Shown here: positions 1 to 7,403 of the stretch, piece by piece
How the letters are laid out: each line of letters opens with the position of its first letter
Position numbering within the stretch: position 1 is the stretch's first letter
DNA from: Mesohalobacter salilacus
Lineage (GTDB): Bacteria; Bacteroidota; Bacteroidia; Flavobacteriales; Flavobacteriaceae
Assembly (NCBI GenBank): GCA_003931895.1
Contig: RRZV01000077.1
Span: 1 to 37,276, forward strand
DNA: 37,276 nucleotides
Direction: 5' to 3'
The notes under the pieces: model-generated
Database searches by the model: none
What the model was told of the DNA's origin: nothing
The model's input: only the letters and a program-made list of their open reading frames with translations
Position numbers and translations under genes: made by a program

Positions 1-133
1 GCAGTCGCTTTCCCACGCTTATGGCGTGGCAAGAGCTCCAACAATGCCTCAATCCCTAAGCCAGGGCGAAACCTCGTTTTTACGAGTGTTTTGAATCGTT
101 TAAAAAATCTCTACCAAAGGCTTTCACACATTT
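1..133. other. Structured non-coding stretch downstream of nosY
   Basis: This is the sequence beyond the nosY stop, and it is more GC-rich than its surroundings. It contains three short inverted repeats: CCACGC/GCGTGG (13-18 and 24-29), CCCT/AGGG (54-57 and 63-66) and CTCGT/ACGAG (73-77 and 82-86). The last, read on the minus strand, could act as a weak nos operon terminator, but only a short T run follows it. Plus frame 1 is open through this stretch into nosY, but its translation resembles no protein I know. It could be an intergenic repeat family or a small RNA; the window edge prevents a decision. Confidence 0.3.
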
Positions 134-916
134 CTAAAAATCTTTTCGTTGAGCTACTTTTATCATTCGCCAAAGTGGCAATACAACCCATAATGCCAAT
201 ACGCCAAAAGAAACCAAACTACCCGTTAAAGTGCCGAAAAAATCTTTAAATACTGCGCCCGTATAACCTAAAAGGGCAGAGATGTCAAGCTTTAATAAAA
301 TTAATATCCTCGATAAATCAATAGGGTTAAACATTGTAGCGAATAAGGTGAAATTGTCTAAAGGATAATCTTGAAAATACATTAATGCTAATAAAAACAA
401 ACCGTCATAAATTACAGCCAGAAGCAACCACAATAAAATGGCATATCCAAAACCTTTGATTTTATTGGTGTTGGTCAATGCAATATTAAAGGCTAATGCA
501 CTAAAAATAAAACTTAAAAACACTGCAACTACAATCAGAATAAGAAAATCAAAAATCAAATTAGATGCAAACAAACCATAAAGTGCAAACGGAATGCCTA
601 ATCCCAAAAATACACTGAGAGATAAAGACAAGGCAACCCCAAGAAATTGCCCCAGAAAAATAGATTTGCGCTTGATAGGTTGGGCTAATAACAATTGCGT
701 AAATTCTTGCGAATCGTAATAATACATCACCCCAAAAATAGTTCCGATCAACGGAACAAGAACAATCACAACATTAAGTAAAGTGATGATAGCACTCGAC
801 AAATCATTGTTTAAAAACAACAATACGGAGCTCAATATCAAGTAGAATAAAAAATAGACGTAACTCCATCGGCTTCTTATCAAGTCAAAAAAACTGTATT
901 TTAATATCTTAAGCAT
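134..916 (-). CDS. nosY: NosY, ABC transporter permease of the NosDFY complex
   Basis: This 260-residue protein is the membrane subunit of the NosDFY ABC transporter, which supports assembly of the copper-sulfur CuZ centre of nitrous-oxide reductase. It is strongly hydrophobic, with about six membrane segments, starting with one at roughly residues 18-38 and ending with one before a basic tail. The motif YYYDSQEFTQLLLAQPIKR after the second segment is the kind of cytoplasmic coupling region seen in ABC-2 permeases of this family. It is the last gene of the nos operon and its start overlaps the nosF stop by 8 bases, suggesting translational coupling. Assignment rests on hydropathy, length and position directly behind nosF and nosD. 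Confidence 0.9.
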   Translation of the reverse strand: MLKILKYSFFDLIRSRWSYVYFLFYLILSSVLLFLNNDLSSAIITLLNVVIVLVPLIGTIFGVMYYYDSQEFTQLLLAQPIKRKSIFLGQFLGVALSLSLSVFLGLGIPFALYGLFASNLIFDFLILIVVAVFLSFIFSALAFNIALTNTNKIKGFGYAILLWLLLAVIYDGLFLLALMYFQDYPLDNFTLFATMFNPIDLSRILILLKLDISALLGYTGAVFKDFFGTLTGSLVSFGVLALWVVLPLWRMIKVAQRKDF

Positions 917-1616
917 TGTTGTTATTTAAAAGATTAGCGATGGCATATTCAAAATTGGTCTCGTCTGTTGTAGATTTTAACTCTTTTATGCTGCCGTCAA
1001 AAAATACTTTTCCATCTAATATAAAAGCAATATGGTCAGAAACTTCTTCAACAAAACTCATAATATGTGATGTGATTAAAATGGTTTTGCCTTTTTCTTG
1101 CTCTTTTTTGAGGAGTTCTTTTAATTTAATAAGTGACACTGGATCCAAACCTGAGGTGGGTTCATCTAAAATAATAAACGGACTATCAAACATCAAACTC
1201 AGCACTATATTGACTTTTTGCTTAAAACCACCAGATAAATGACTCAGCTTGGTGTTGAGGTAAGGCTCTAATTCAAAGTAAGCTATTAACTCTTTGTCTC
1301 GGGTCGTTTGATTTCTAAAATCTTTTATCATCGACACAATTTCTTTAACCTTGATATTTTCAGGAAAATTGGCAATTTGAGGGAGATAGTCAATTTCTTG
1401 ACGGTATGACCAATCGTTTTTAATCGATTTGTCGTCGACTAAAATTTCACCCTGATTGGCTAAAGTCATACCCAATAAAATTTTAATTAAAGTAGTTTTA
1501 CCTGAACCATTTGGACCGAGAATAGCCGTTGTTTTTCCTTTTTGAATGCTCAAGTCAATGCCAGTTAGCACCTTGTTTTTATTAAACTTTTTATGAATGT
1601 TTTTAAATTCTACCAT
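909..1616 (-). CDS. nosF: NosF, ABC transporter ATPase of the NosDFY complex
   Basis: This 235-residue cytoplasmic ATPase powers the NosDFY complex that matures the copper centres of NosZ in the periplasm. The Walker A motif GPNGSGKTT is at residues 34-42, the ABC signature LSGGFKQK follows in the middle of the protein, and Walker B with its catalytic glutamate reads FIILDEPTSGLDP. The switch histidine is in the segment ILITSHIMSF. Length is normal for a stand-alone ABC ATPase. It overlaps nosD by 7 bases upstream and nosY by 8 bases downstream, so the three subunits are probably translated in a coupled way. Confidence 0.95.
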   Translation of the reverse strand: MVEFKNIHKKFNKNKVLTGIDLSIQKGKTTAILGPNGSGKTTLIKILLGMTLANQGEILVDDKSIKNDWSYRQEIDYLPQIANFPENIKVKEIVSMIKDFRNQTTRDKELIAYFELEPYLNTKLSHLSGGFKQKVNIVLSLMFDSPFIILDEPTSGLDPVSLIKLKELLKKEQEKGKTILITSHIMSFVEEVSDHIAFILDGKVFFDGSIKELKSTTDETNFEYAIANLLNNNNA

Positions 1617-2857
1617 TGCACTTTTCGCATTAGAGGTTTTTGATCAATCAAATTTTTTGGGGTAAAAACAGGCGTCACTTTTTCAGAAAAATCCACTAAA
1701 TCTATAAATAGACTTCTCAATAATATGATACTTTCTGGCGTTTGGCTCACCAAGTAGCTAAACAATTTTACCGGTCTGTAAGGCACATCGCCAAAGCCAT
1801 CTTTATCTAAGTCGTAGCCAGTGTAGCTGCTCCAATAATTATTGTCAAAGCTATTGTCGTTTAAGCCACCTGAATAACTCAAATCAAAATTGTTGTATAA
1901 AAAATTGTTTTTATAAAACTTGTTTTGGTAGCTCCCACCAATAAACTTAACCGCATAACCATTGTTTGTAAAATCGTTTTCACGATAATTTATCCGCGTT
2001 GAACCATCGGTTGTAATGCCAACTGTATTATTGTCAAAATTATTGTGGTATATTTCAGCGTCATTAATTTCTTTTAGCAATAAACCATAAGATGCGGTTC
2101 CCCAGTTTTTTTTAAACACATTATTGTTCATTGTTATGCGTTTAGAAAACATCACGGCAACACCAGCGCTATTATTTCTGAAGGTGTTATAGCTGAATTG
2201 ATTGTCATTAGAAAACATAAAATGTAAACCGTAGCGCATATTGTCGTGGCTGTCGTTATGCTCAAAAACAGAATGGCTTCCAAATTCAATATAAATGCCG
2301 TCTCGCATATTATAAACGTGATTGTTTTTGACTTTTATATACTGAGAGTGCCAAAGGTGGATAGCATTTCCAGAGCTGGCTTCAGATTGGCCAATACCTG
2401 AAATATCGTTGTTTTCAACCAGACCGTTTTTAGACTTTTCAATTAAAAATCCAAAAAATGCTTTTTCAAGAGTGATGTTTTTTATTTCAAAATCAAAACA
2501 TTTAAACAAGTAAATTGACGCATAATCTGAGGTATAACTCACACCAGTGTTTTTAATCAATAGATTTTTTAAACTAAAATCTGTGGCTTCAATTTTAAAT
2601 CCGTAACCTTTGTTGTCAATATCGATTATACTGCCTTTTTCACCATAAATATGAAGAGACTTTTTATTGATAAAAATGTTGTGTTCTTTGTAAATTCCTT
2701 TTTTAATAAAAATGCTATCACCAGCATTAGCTTGGTCTATGGCGTGTTGAATAGAGATATAGTCACAGCCATTTGAGCAAACTTCTATAGTTTTGTTTTG
2801 CGAAAAACCGAAATTAAGGATTGCTAAACAGCAAAGAAAAAAGAAATAAAATTTCAT
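1610..2857 (-). CDS. nosD: NosD, periplasmic copper-maturation beta-helix protein
   Basis: This 415-residue protein starts with a cleavable signal peptide (hydrophobic residues 3-18, then FSQ). It continues as a right-handed parallel beta-helix of the NosD/CASH type. Repeated short strands with Asn/Asp turns are obvious, for example YNTFRNNSAGV, FKKNWGTASYGLLL and YHNNFDNNTVGI, spaced by about 22-24 residues. In the family NosD sits on the NosFY transporter in the periplasm and takes part in sulfur or copper delivery to NosZ. The NosD motif NNYWSSYTGYDLDKDGFGD is present near residues 340-358. It lies one base after nosL and overlaps nosF. Confidence 0.93.
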   Translation of the reverse strand: MKFYFFFLCCLAILNFGFSQNKTIEVCSNGCDYISIQHAIDQANAGDSIFIKKGIYKEHNIFINKKSLHIYGEKGSIIDIDNKGYGFKIEATDFSLKNLLIKNTGVSYTSDYASIYLFKCFDFEIKNITLEKAFFGFLIEKSKNGLVENNDISGIGQSEASSGNAIHLWHSQYIKVKNNHVYNMRDGIYIEFGSHSVFEHNDSHDNMRYGLHFMFSNDNQFSYNTFRNNSAGVAVMFSKRITMNNNVFKKNWGTASYGLLLKEINDAEIYHNNFDNNTVGITTDGSTRINYRENDFTNNGYAVKFIGGSYQNKFYKNNFLYNNFDLSYSGGLNDNSFDNNYWSSYTGYDLDKDGFGDVPYRPVKLFSYLVSQTPESIILLRSLFIDLVDFSEKVTPVFTPKNLIDQKPLMRKVQW

Positions 2858-2858
2858 T

Positions 2859-3311
2859 TTAGTGATGTTGATGAATGTCTTTTGTAATGACCGTTTGAAG
2901 CTCTGACCAGTTGTAAATTCGCCCGCCTATTTTTTCTTGAACTTCTTTAGCGTTTTCAGTAGAAGCAAAAGCAGATAAGTTTGCCCCCATAGGACTTGTT
3001 ATGTTTTTACTGATTAAATAGGAGGCATTTTCAGCGTCAATCATTTCTCCAGGCTGATTGTAATTGGCAACAAATAAATTGGCTTCTGAATATTTATCGC
3101 TATCGTCTTTTAAAAAATTAACCATACATTCAATTGCATCAAACTTGTATTGTTTGCCTTTTGAAGTCACCAGTTGTGCTGAATGGGTCTTTTGAACAAT
3201 GCTCATACTACAAAAATCACATTGGTCTTCGCCATAATTGATGGGTTGTCTTGATTTGCTACAAGACAAGAATAAGCTTGCTACAATGAAAAAGAGAACA
3301 TATTTTTTCAT
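2859..3311 (-). CDS. nosL: NosL, copper-chaperone lipoprotein
   Basis: NosL binds Cu(I) and delivers it for assembly of the NosZ copper centres. This 150-residue protein has a lipoprotein signal with lipobox FLSC (Cys17), so it should be anchored in a membrane. The NosL metal-binding core is clear: CDFCSM with Cys31, Cys34 and Met36, followed by a segment with a KFDAIECM motif. The C-terminal DIHQHH adds three histidines that could also hold copper, although that tail is inference. It is two bases after the unknown membrane-protein gene and one base before nosD, well inside the operon. Confidence 0.93.
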   Translation of the reverse strand: MKKYVLFFIVASLFLSCSKSRQPINYGEDQCDFCSMSIVQKTHSAQLVTSKGKQYKFDAIECMVNFLKDDSDKYSEANLFVANYNQPGEMIDAENASYLISKNITSPMGANLSAFASTENAKEVQEKIGGRIYNWSELQTVITKDIHQHH

Positions 3312-3313
3312 AA

Positions 3314-3919
3314 TTATTTCGCTTTTTTAAGTCCAATAATATAGGCTATAAAGGTAAGAAACATTCCGATGCCCATCAGTATTGCACCAAGAGCGGGATA
3401 AGAATGCGCTGTGAAATTTAGAATATCTTTAGAGCCAAATAATGGAGGCTTGTAACTTAAGGGGTTACCATTAGCGTCTGTCATTTTCATAATGGCTTTA
3501 GGGTCTAAATTGGTGCCATAATCTGTCATCCAAGCGTTAAAATCAAACATTCCCATAACACCTAAAACCGTCAATAAAATCAACCAGCCGAGAAACCATT
3601 TGTAAGAGACTTTTTTAAAAAATCCGAGTAAACCTATAATAATGCCTAAAGCTGCCATTCCACCTATAACAATTGGAAATACGGTAAACTCCCACATCTC
3701 ATCCTTTTTGGGTAATTTTCGCATACCAATGTAGTGGTTAAGTCCATCTATGTTTTGGATATCGTGTTTTTCGTGTCCTTCCAAACCATCGAGATGAATA
3801 TACATTCCAATACCACTTGGGTATTGAGGTGCTTCAAGGCTAATACTCCACAAGGGAAAGAAAAATAATCCGAGTAGGAGTGCTGACCCGATTATCATAG
3901 TAATACTTGCCGTTTTCAT
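3314..3919 (-). CDS. Conserved four-helix membrane protein of the nos operon, function unknown
   Basis: The reading frame could start 75 bases further upstream, but I chose the internal Met (MKTASITM). It begins directly with a hydrophobic segment, and the upstream extension would run through a terminator-like hairpin. The resulting protein has about 201 residues and four membrane segments: near residues 6-24, a pair around 80-130 and one at the C-terminus. A hydrophilic loop after helix 1 is rich in His and Asp (DGLEGHEKHD, GLNHYIGM). A second loop carries SYKPPLFGSKDILNF. Its place between nosZ and nosL suggests a role in NosZ maturation or electron supply. It might be the local counterpart of NosB-type membrane proteins of clade II clusters, but I cannot show this. 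Confidence 0.8.
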   Translation of the reverse strand: MKTASITMIIGSALLLGLFFFPLWSISLEAPQYPSGIGMYIHLDGLEGHEKHDIQNIDGLNHYIGMRKLPKKDEMWEFTVFPIVIGGMAALGIIIGLLGFFKKVSYKWFLGWLILLTVLGVMGMFDFNAWMTDYGTNLDPKAIMKMTDANGNPLSYKPPLFGSKDILNFTAHSYPALGAILMGIGMFLTFIAYIIGLKKAK

Positions 3920-3940
3920 AGTTTCAATTTTGAGATTATT

Positions 3941-3971
3941 AAAAAGGGCGGGCGTAAAGCACAACCCGCCC
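3941..3971 (-). terminator. Terminator-like hairpin just after nosZ
   Basis: On the minus strand, 27 bases after the nosZ stop, GGGCGGG (3965-3971) pairs perfectly with CCCGCCC (3946-3952) across a 12-base loop. The stem is followed by TTTTTAATAA. This is the classic form of an intrinsic terminator. Because the next nos gene starts only 27 bases further on in the same direction, it may act as a partial terminator or as a 3'-end stabiliser of the cytochrome-FAS1-nosZ message. Confidence 0.7.
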
Positions 3972-3997
3972 AAATAAGAGTAATCAACAAACAAAAA

Positions 3998-5971
3998 TTA
4001 CTCTCGCCATTCGTCGTCTAAAGACCAGCGTAATTTGGTGTTACTGTTTTTGGCTGAAACTCTTACGTAGCCTTGCATTTCTTGATGTAGTGCTGAGCAG
4101 AAATCTGTGCAGTAAAATGGCCAAACGCCTTCACGTTTTGGCTCCCAAGTTATTGTCTTGGTTTGTCCGGGCATAATTAAAATTTCAGAGGTGTTAGCGC
4201 CTATGATAGAAAATCCGTGAGGCACGTCAAAATCTTGTTCTAAATTAGTGATATGGAAATACACTTTATCGCCAACTTTTATACCTTCAATATTATCTGG
4301 TGCAAAGTGACTTCTCACTGTAGTGGCATAAACGTGAACTTCACTGCCATTGCGTTCTACACGAGTAGCATCTTCACTTTTTGCGGCATATTTATGATTG
4401 TTTTCTTCCAATTCATAATATTTTTTAGACTTAGATTTTAACATTTCAGCAGGAATGCCAGCAGCGTAGTGAGGTTCGCCGTGTGTTGGAAAATCTGATA
4501 ATAACTCCATCTTATCACCAGAAATATCATATAGTTGTGCTGAGTGTTCTAATTCTGGTCCAGTAGGTAAATATCTATCTTTGGTGATTTTATTTAAACT
4601 GATCATATATTTTCCAAAAGGATTTCTTGAGTTTCCACCAGGTATCATTAAGTGACCCACTGAGTAGAATGAAGGTTTTCTATCTACAACTTCCCAAGTC
4701 CCTACTTTCCATTTAACGACTTCAGAGGAGATAAAGAAGGTTGTGTAACCGTAGCCTTTACCATCAAATTCTGTATGTAGAGGGCCTAAGCCGCCGCTAT
4801 CGACAACACCTTCTAATACAGATTCAAATTTTAAAATCGGAATACCATAAGCGTCGCCGTCAAAATCTTTGTTTTTGATAGCTTCTTGAATTTTTGTGAA
4901 AGAATATACACTCAGTTGAGTTGATAATTTACCATTCCCTATGATGTATTCTCCAGAAGGATCAACATCACAACCGTGAGGTGATTTGGGTACCGGCATA
5001 TAATATACAGCGCCTTCTACATTTCGCGGGTCAACAGATATGACACCTTCTTTCATTTCAGTTGTCGCAGTTTGAGTAGATTCATCATAAATGTTATGAG
5101 CATAAGTGCCTGCTACTTTTTTGCCACCGCCATTTTTTACATATTCTTCTAATTTCTTCCAATTAACGGCTGCAATAAAATCTTTGTCATTTTGTGACGC
5201 ATTCACTTCTTGCATTGAGTGAGCTTCTTCGGTATTGTAAGACGTAAAGAAAAACCAACCGTGAGATTTATCACGACCTGGGTGAGCTAAGTCATAATTA
5301 AACCCTGGCATATTGAGCTGAAATTCAAGATTCATATGTCCAGTGTCTTGATCGATAGAAATAAAACTTAAAGGGCCTTTAAACTCGCCTTTCATTTCGT
5401 CAATCGGCATATCTTTTTGGGGATTTGGCACAGCAAAACGTGTTCCAGCCACAATATACTCTGTGTTTTCTGTCACAAAAGAAGAGGCGTGATTACCAGC
5501 CGAATTGGGGATTTCAATAATTTCATCAGTTTCGAAAGTTTCTAAGCTGATTCTTGCAATACGCGGTGTATTGTTTTCATTGATAAAAATCCATCGCCCA
5601 TCCAATTCACCATTGGTTTGAGAAATATCTGGATGGTGGGCATCACCCCAAGGCACAAAGCCAAAAGAGGTGTTGAGCATAGCTTTAGTTTCTTCTGAAT
5701 AACCATAGCCGTTGGTTGGAAATTGAGAAAATACAGGTATTTCTTTAAACATTCTACCGCTTGGCAGTCCATAAACGGTTACATTTCCAGAATATCCGCC
5801 AGACATAAAGGCGTAATATTCGTCGTGTTCGCCTGGAGCGACATACACTTTTTCAGCATTTGAGGATGCCATTGCTCCCGAGTTGCCATTAGATTGATTT
5901 GAATTGTTACCGCAACCTACAAGCAGTAATCCTGCACTTAGACTGAGTAATAGTTTTTGAATTGTTTTCAT
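3998..5971 (-). CDS. nosZ: NosZ, clade II (Sec-type) nitrous-oxide reductase, lipoprotein
   Basis: This enzyme reduces N2O to N2, the last step of denitrification. The 657-residue protein has a Sec/lipoprotein signal ending in LVGC (Cys20) rather than a Tat signal, which marks clade II. The seven-bladed propeller that carries CuZ is visible through DAHHP (His112, His113), PHGCDVDPSGEYI, LHTEFDGKGYGYTTFF and GEPHYAAG. The C-terminal cupredoxin domain carries CuA: His in DVPHGFSII, then CTDFCSALHQEM with Cys621, Cys625, His629 and Met632. In clade I enzymes the residue at 623 is usually Trp; Asp here fits clade II. Its start lies 28 bases after the FAS1 gene stop. Confidence 0.97.
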   Translation of the reverse strand: MKTIQKLLLSLSAGLLLVGCGNNSNQSNGNSGAMASSNAEKVYVAPGEHDEYYAFMSGGYSGNVTVYGLPSGRMFKEIPVFSQFPTNGYGYSEETKAMLNTSFGFVPWGDAHHPDISQTNGELDGRWIFINENNTPRIARISLETFETDEIIEIPNSAGNHASSFVTENTEYIVAGTRFAVPNPQKDMPIDEMKGEFKGPLSFISIDQDTGHMNLEFQLNMPGFNYDLAHPGRDKSHGWFFFTSYNTEEAHSMQEVNASQNDKDFIAAVNWKKLEEYVKNGGGKKVAGTYAHNIYDESTQTATTEMKEGVISVDPRNVEGAVYYMPVPKSPHGCDVDPSGEYIIGNGKLSTQLSVYSFTKIQEAIKNKDFDGDAYGIPILKFESVLEGVVDSGGLGPLHTEFDGKGYGYTTFFISSEVVKWKVGTWEVVDRKPSFYSVGHLMIPGGNSRNPFGKYMISLNKITKDRYLPTGPELEHSAQLYDISGDKMELLSDFPTHGEPHYAAGIPAEMLKSKSKKYYELEENNHKYAAKSEDATRVERNGSEVHVYATTVRSHFAPDNIEGIKVGDKVYFHITNLEQDFDVPHGFSIIGANTSEILIMPGQTKTITWEPKREGVWPFYCTDFCSALHQEMQGYVRVSAKNSNTKLRWSLDDEWRE

Positions 5972-5999
5972 GGTTTGAGTAATTTTAATTGAGTTTGTT

Positions 6000-6593
6000 T
6001 TAAGGTAATAAGACGTCGTTGATTATGTGCACCCAGCCATTGCTGACACTTACCGATGCTATAATTTTTGTGCCACCTACATAAAGGTCTTCGCCTTTTT
6101 TGGTAACTTCTAAATATTGACCGTCAGCCATGTAGAGTTTGCGTTTTTTCTCTATGTTTTTTTCTAAAGTTTTTGTTGGGTAATTACTTGGCGCCACGTG
6201 ATGGACTAAAATATTAGCCAATTTGGATTTGTTTTCGGGTTTCAATAAATCTTCTAAAGTGGCTTTATCTATTTTATCAAAAGCAGCATTAGTAGGAGCA
6301 AAAACAGTTAAAGGACCGACGTTGACAAGTGCATTTTCTACGCCTGCAGCTTGGACTGCTTTTACCAAAGTGGTGTGGTCTGGCGAATTAATAGCTAATT
6401 TTAAGGCGTTAACTTCGTCGCTACCACCTTCCATAAAAGCTTGTCCTTTATTAGAAGAAGACACTTCGGTAAGATTGGTTGAAGAGTTGTTGGTTTCATC
6501 TCCAGGGTTTGAGTTAGACTTAGAATTGCATGCTATCATACAAATTAAAGCTAAACTCAAAAAAAGAAATTTAAATAAGGTTTGAATTTTCAT
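6000..6593 (-). CDS. Fasciclin (FAS1)-domain lipoprotein in the nos operon
   Basis: I take the second Met (MKIQTLFK) as start because it leads directly into a lipoprotein signal with lipobox MIAC (Cys22); a start 21 bases upstream is also open. After a low-complexity Ser/Asn linker comes one FAS1 domain of about 130 residues, with the typical motifs GPLTVFAPTNAAFDKI, ILVHHV and a closing NGWVHIINDVLLP. FAS1 domains usually mediate adhesion or protein contacts, and no enzyme activity is evident. Its place between the cytochrome c gene and nosZ suggests that it works with the reductase, perhaps as a scaffold for cytochrome and NosZ. That is inference from context only. Confidence 0.88.
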   Translation of the reverse strand: MKIQTLFKFLFLSLALICMIACNSKSNSNPGDETNNSSTNLTEVSSSNKGQAFMEGGSDEVNALKLAINSPDHTTLVKAVQAAGVENALVNVGPLTVFAPTNAAFDKIDKATLEDLLKPENKSKLANILVHHVAPSNYPTKTLEKNIEKKRKLYMADGQYLEVTKKGEDLYVGGTKIIASVSVSNGWVHIINDVLLP

Positions 6594-6626
6594 GTTATTA
6601 GATTTAGGTTTCACTTAGACTATTTA

Positions 6627-7136
6627 TTATTGACTATCGTGCTGTCTGAAATATTCTAAAATAGCTCTGGTGTCTTCTTTTGAGACATTTTGGTTTGCCA
6701 TAACGGCCATATTATTTTCTACGAGTAGTTTTTTAGCGATGGGGTCTTTTTTTATCATTTCTTCAGGGTTCATAATCATATTCATGATCCATTCTGGACT
6801 TCTACGTTCTGTAACACCAGATAAATCAGGGCCAACAAATTTTTTCCCCATTTTATGGCAAGCTGTGCATAAATTACCAAAGACTTCTTCGCCACGACTG
6901 GCAAGTTTTGTATCAACAGCATCACCTAAATTGACAGAAGAAATAGGTCCGATGCCTTTATTGTCCATGTCTGTAACGCTCTTTGTAGTTTCGGTTTTTT
7001 CAGGTTCTTTTTTTTGTGTTGTTTCAGGTTTACTTCCAATTTTAATTTTATTGTCTTCTTTTTTAGCATCATTTCCACCACAGGAAATAAGAAAAGCGAG
7101 AAGTAAAATAGACGCAATTTTAAATAGTGATTTCAT
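6627..7136 (-). CDS. Class I cytochrome c lipoprotein, likely electron donor to NosZ
   Basis: This is a 169-residue lipoprotein (lipobox LISC, Cys19) with a charged Lys/Glu/Thr linker to about residue 60 and a single c-type haem domain. The haem-binding motif is CTACH (Cys90, Cys93, His94), followed by KFVGPDLSGV. The axial methionine is probably one of the Met residues in NNMAVMANQ (143 or 146). It is the first gene of the nos operon, directly behind a regulated-looking promoter. The natural inference is that it passes electrons from the quinol/bc-type chain to the CuA site of NosZ. In clade II systems cytochromes c encoded beside nosZ are thought to fill this role. Confidence 0.9.
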   Translation of the reverse strand: MKSLFKIASILLLAFLISCGGNDAKKEDNKIKIGSKPETTQKKEPEKTETTKSVTDMDNKGIGPISSVNLGDAVDTKLASRGEEVFGNLCTACHKMGKKFVGPDLSGVTERRSPEWIMNMIMNPEEMIKKDPIAKKLLVENNMAVMANQNVSKEDTRAILEYFRQHDSQ

Positions 7137-7165
7137 GGTTGTTTTTGATTAATTGATTACGTGCA

Positions 7166-7173
7166 CAAATGTA
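7166..7173 (-). promoter_or_regulatory. Predicted -7 promoter element of the nos operon
   Basis: The minus strand reads TACATTTG, a perfect match to the Bacteroidota -7 consensus TAnnTTTG. It lies 30 bases upstream of the cytochrome c start codon. Transcription would begin a few bases further on, near 7160-7162. I see no good -33 TTG at the normal distance, as expected for a promoter that relies on an activator. Confidence 0.6.
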
Positions 7174-7195
7174 TGTGAAGAAGGTTGCTCGTATT

Positions 7196-7211
7196 TATGA
7201 TTATAATCATA
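7196..7211. promoter_or_regulatory. FNR/CRP-family operator-like palindrome upstream of nos
   Basis: TATGATTATAATCATA is a perfect 16-base palindrome. Its core, TGAT-N4-ATCA, has the half-sites and spacing of FNR/CRP-type boxes (consensus TTGAT-N4-ATCAA). Its centre is about 41-43 bases upstream of the start predicted from the -7 element, the usual class II activation position. This suggests control of nos by oxygen, nitric oxide or another signal through an FNR/DNR-like regulator, which is not encoded in this window. Confidence 0.6.
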
Positions 7212-7316
7212 TAAGCTAAGTCTAATGTTAATATATTCATATAAAAATTTGATACACAAGGTTTAATCTATGGTATCACTAATATTTTTTTGAGGATTCT
7301 TTTTTTATTTTATGAA

Positions 7317-7377
7317 TAAAAACTGACTTTAGTCAGCTCTTGAAAGCAAAAAAGGCCATCAAATTTTGATGGCCTTT
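7317..7377 (-). terminator. Tandem intrinsic terminators after ftsZ
   Basis: Two hairpins follow the ftsZ stop on the minus strand. The first is a perfect 13-bp inverted repeat, AAAGGCCATCAAA/TTTGATGGCCTTT (7351-7377), whose descending arm runs into TTTTTT. The second is CTGACT/AGTCAG (7323-7336), followed by TTTTTATT. Together they should end the dcw transcript and insulate it from the nos promoter that fires in the same direction. Confidence 0.8.
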
Positions 7378-7403
7378 AGAAAGTAAAAAAATGTAAGTTA
7401 GTT

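Noticed and set aside
1-249. Plus frame 1 open from the window edge into nosY
   Set aside because: It continues antisense into the nosY coding region, and its translation shows no domain; it is more likely non-coding repeat or terminator DNA.
6670-7152. Open plus-strand frame of 160 codons opposite the cytochrome c gene
   Set aside because: The opposite strand encodes a lipoprotein cytochrome with CTACH and a signal peptide; the plus-strand product resembles no family and is a by-product of codon bias.
7145-7160. TTGATTAATTGATTA as a second FNR-like box
   Set aside because: It is a direct rather than inverted arrangement and lies downstream of the predicted start, so it lacks the dyad expected of such a site.
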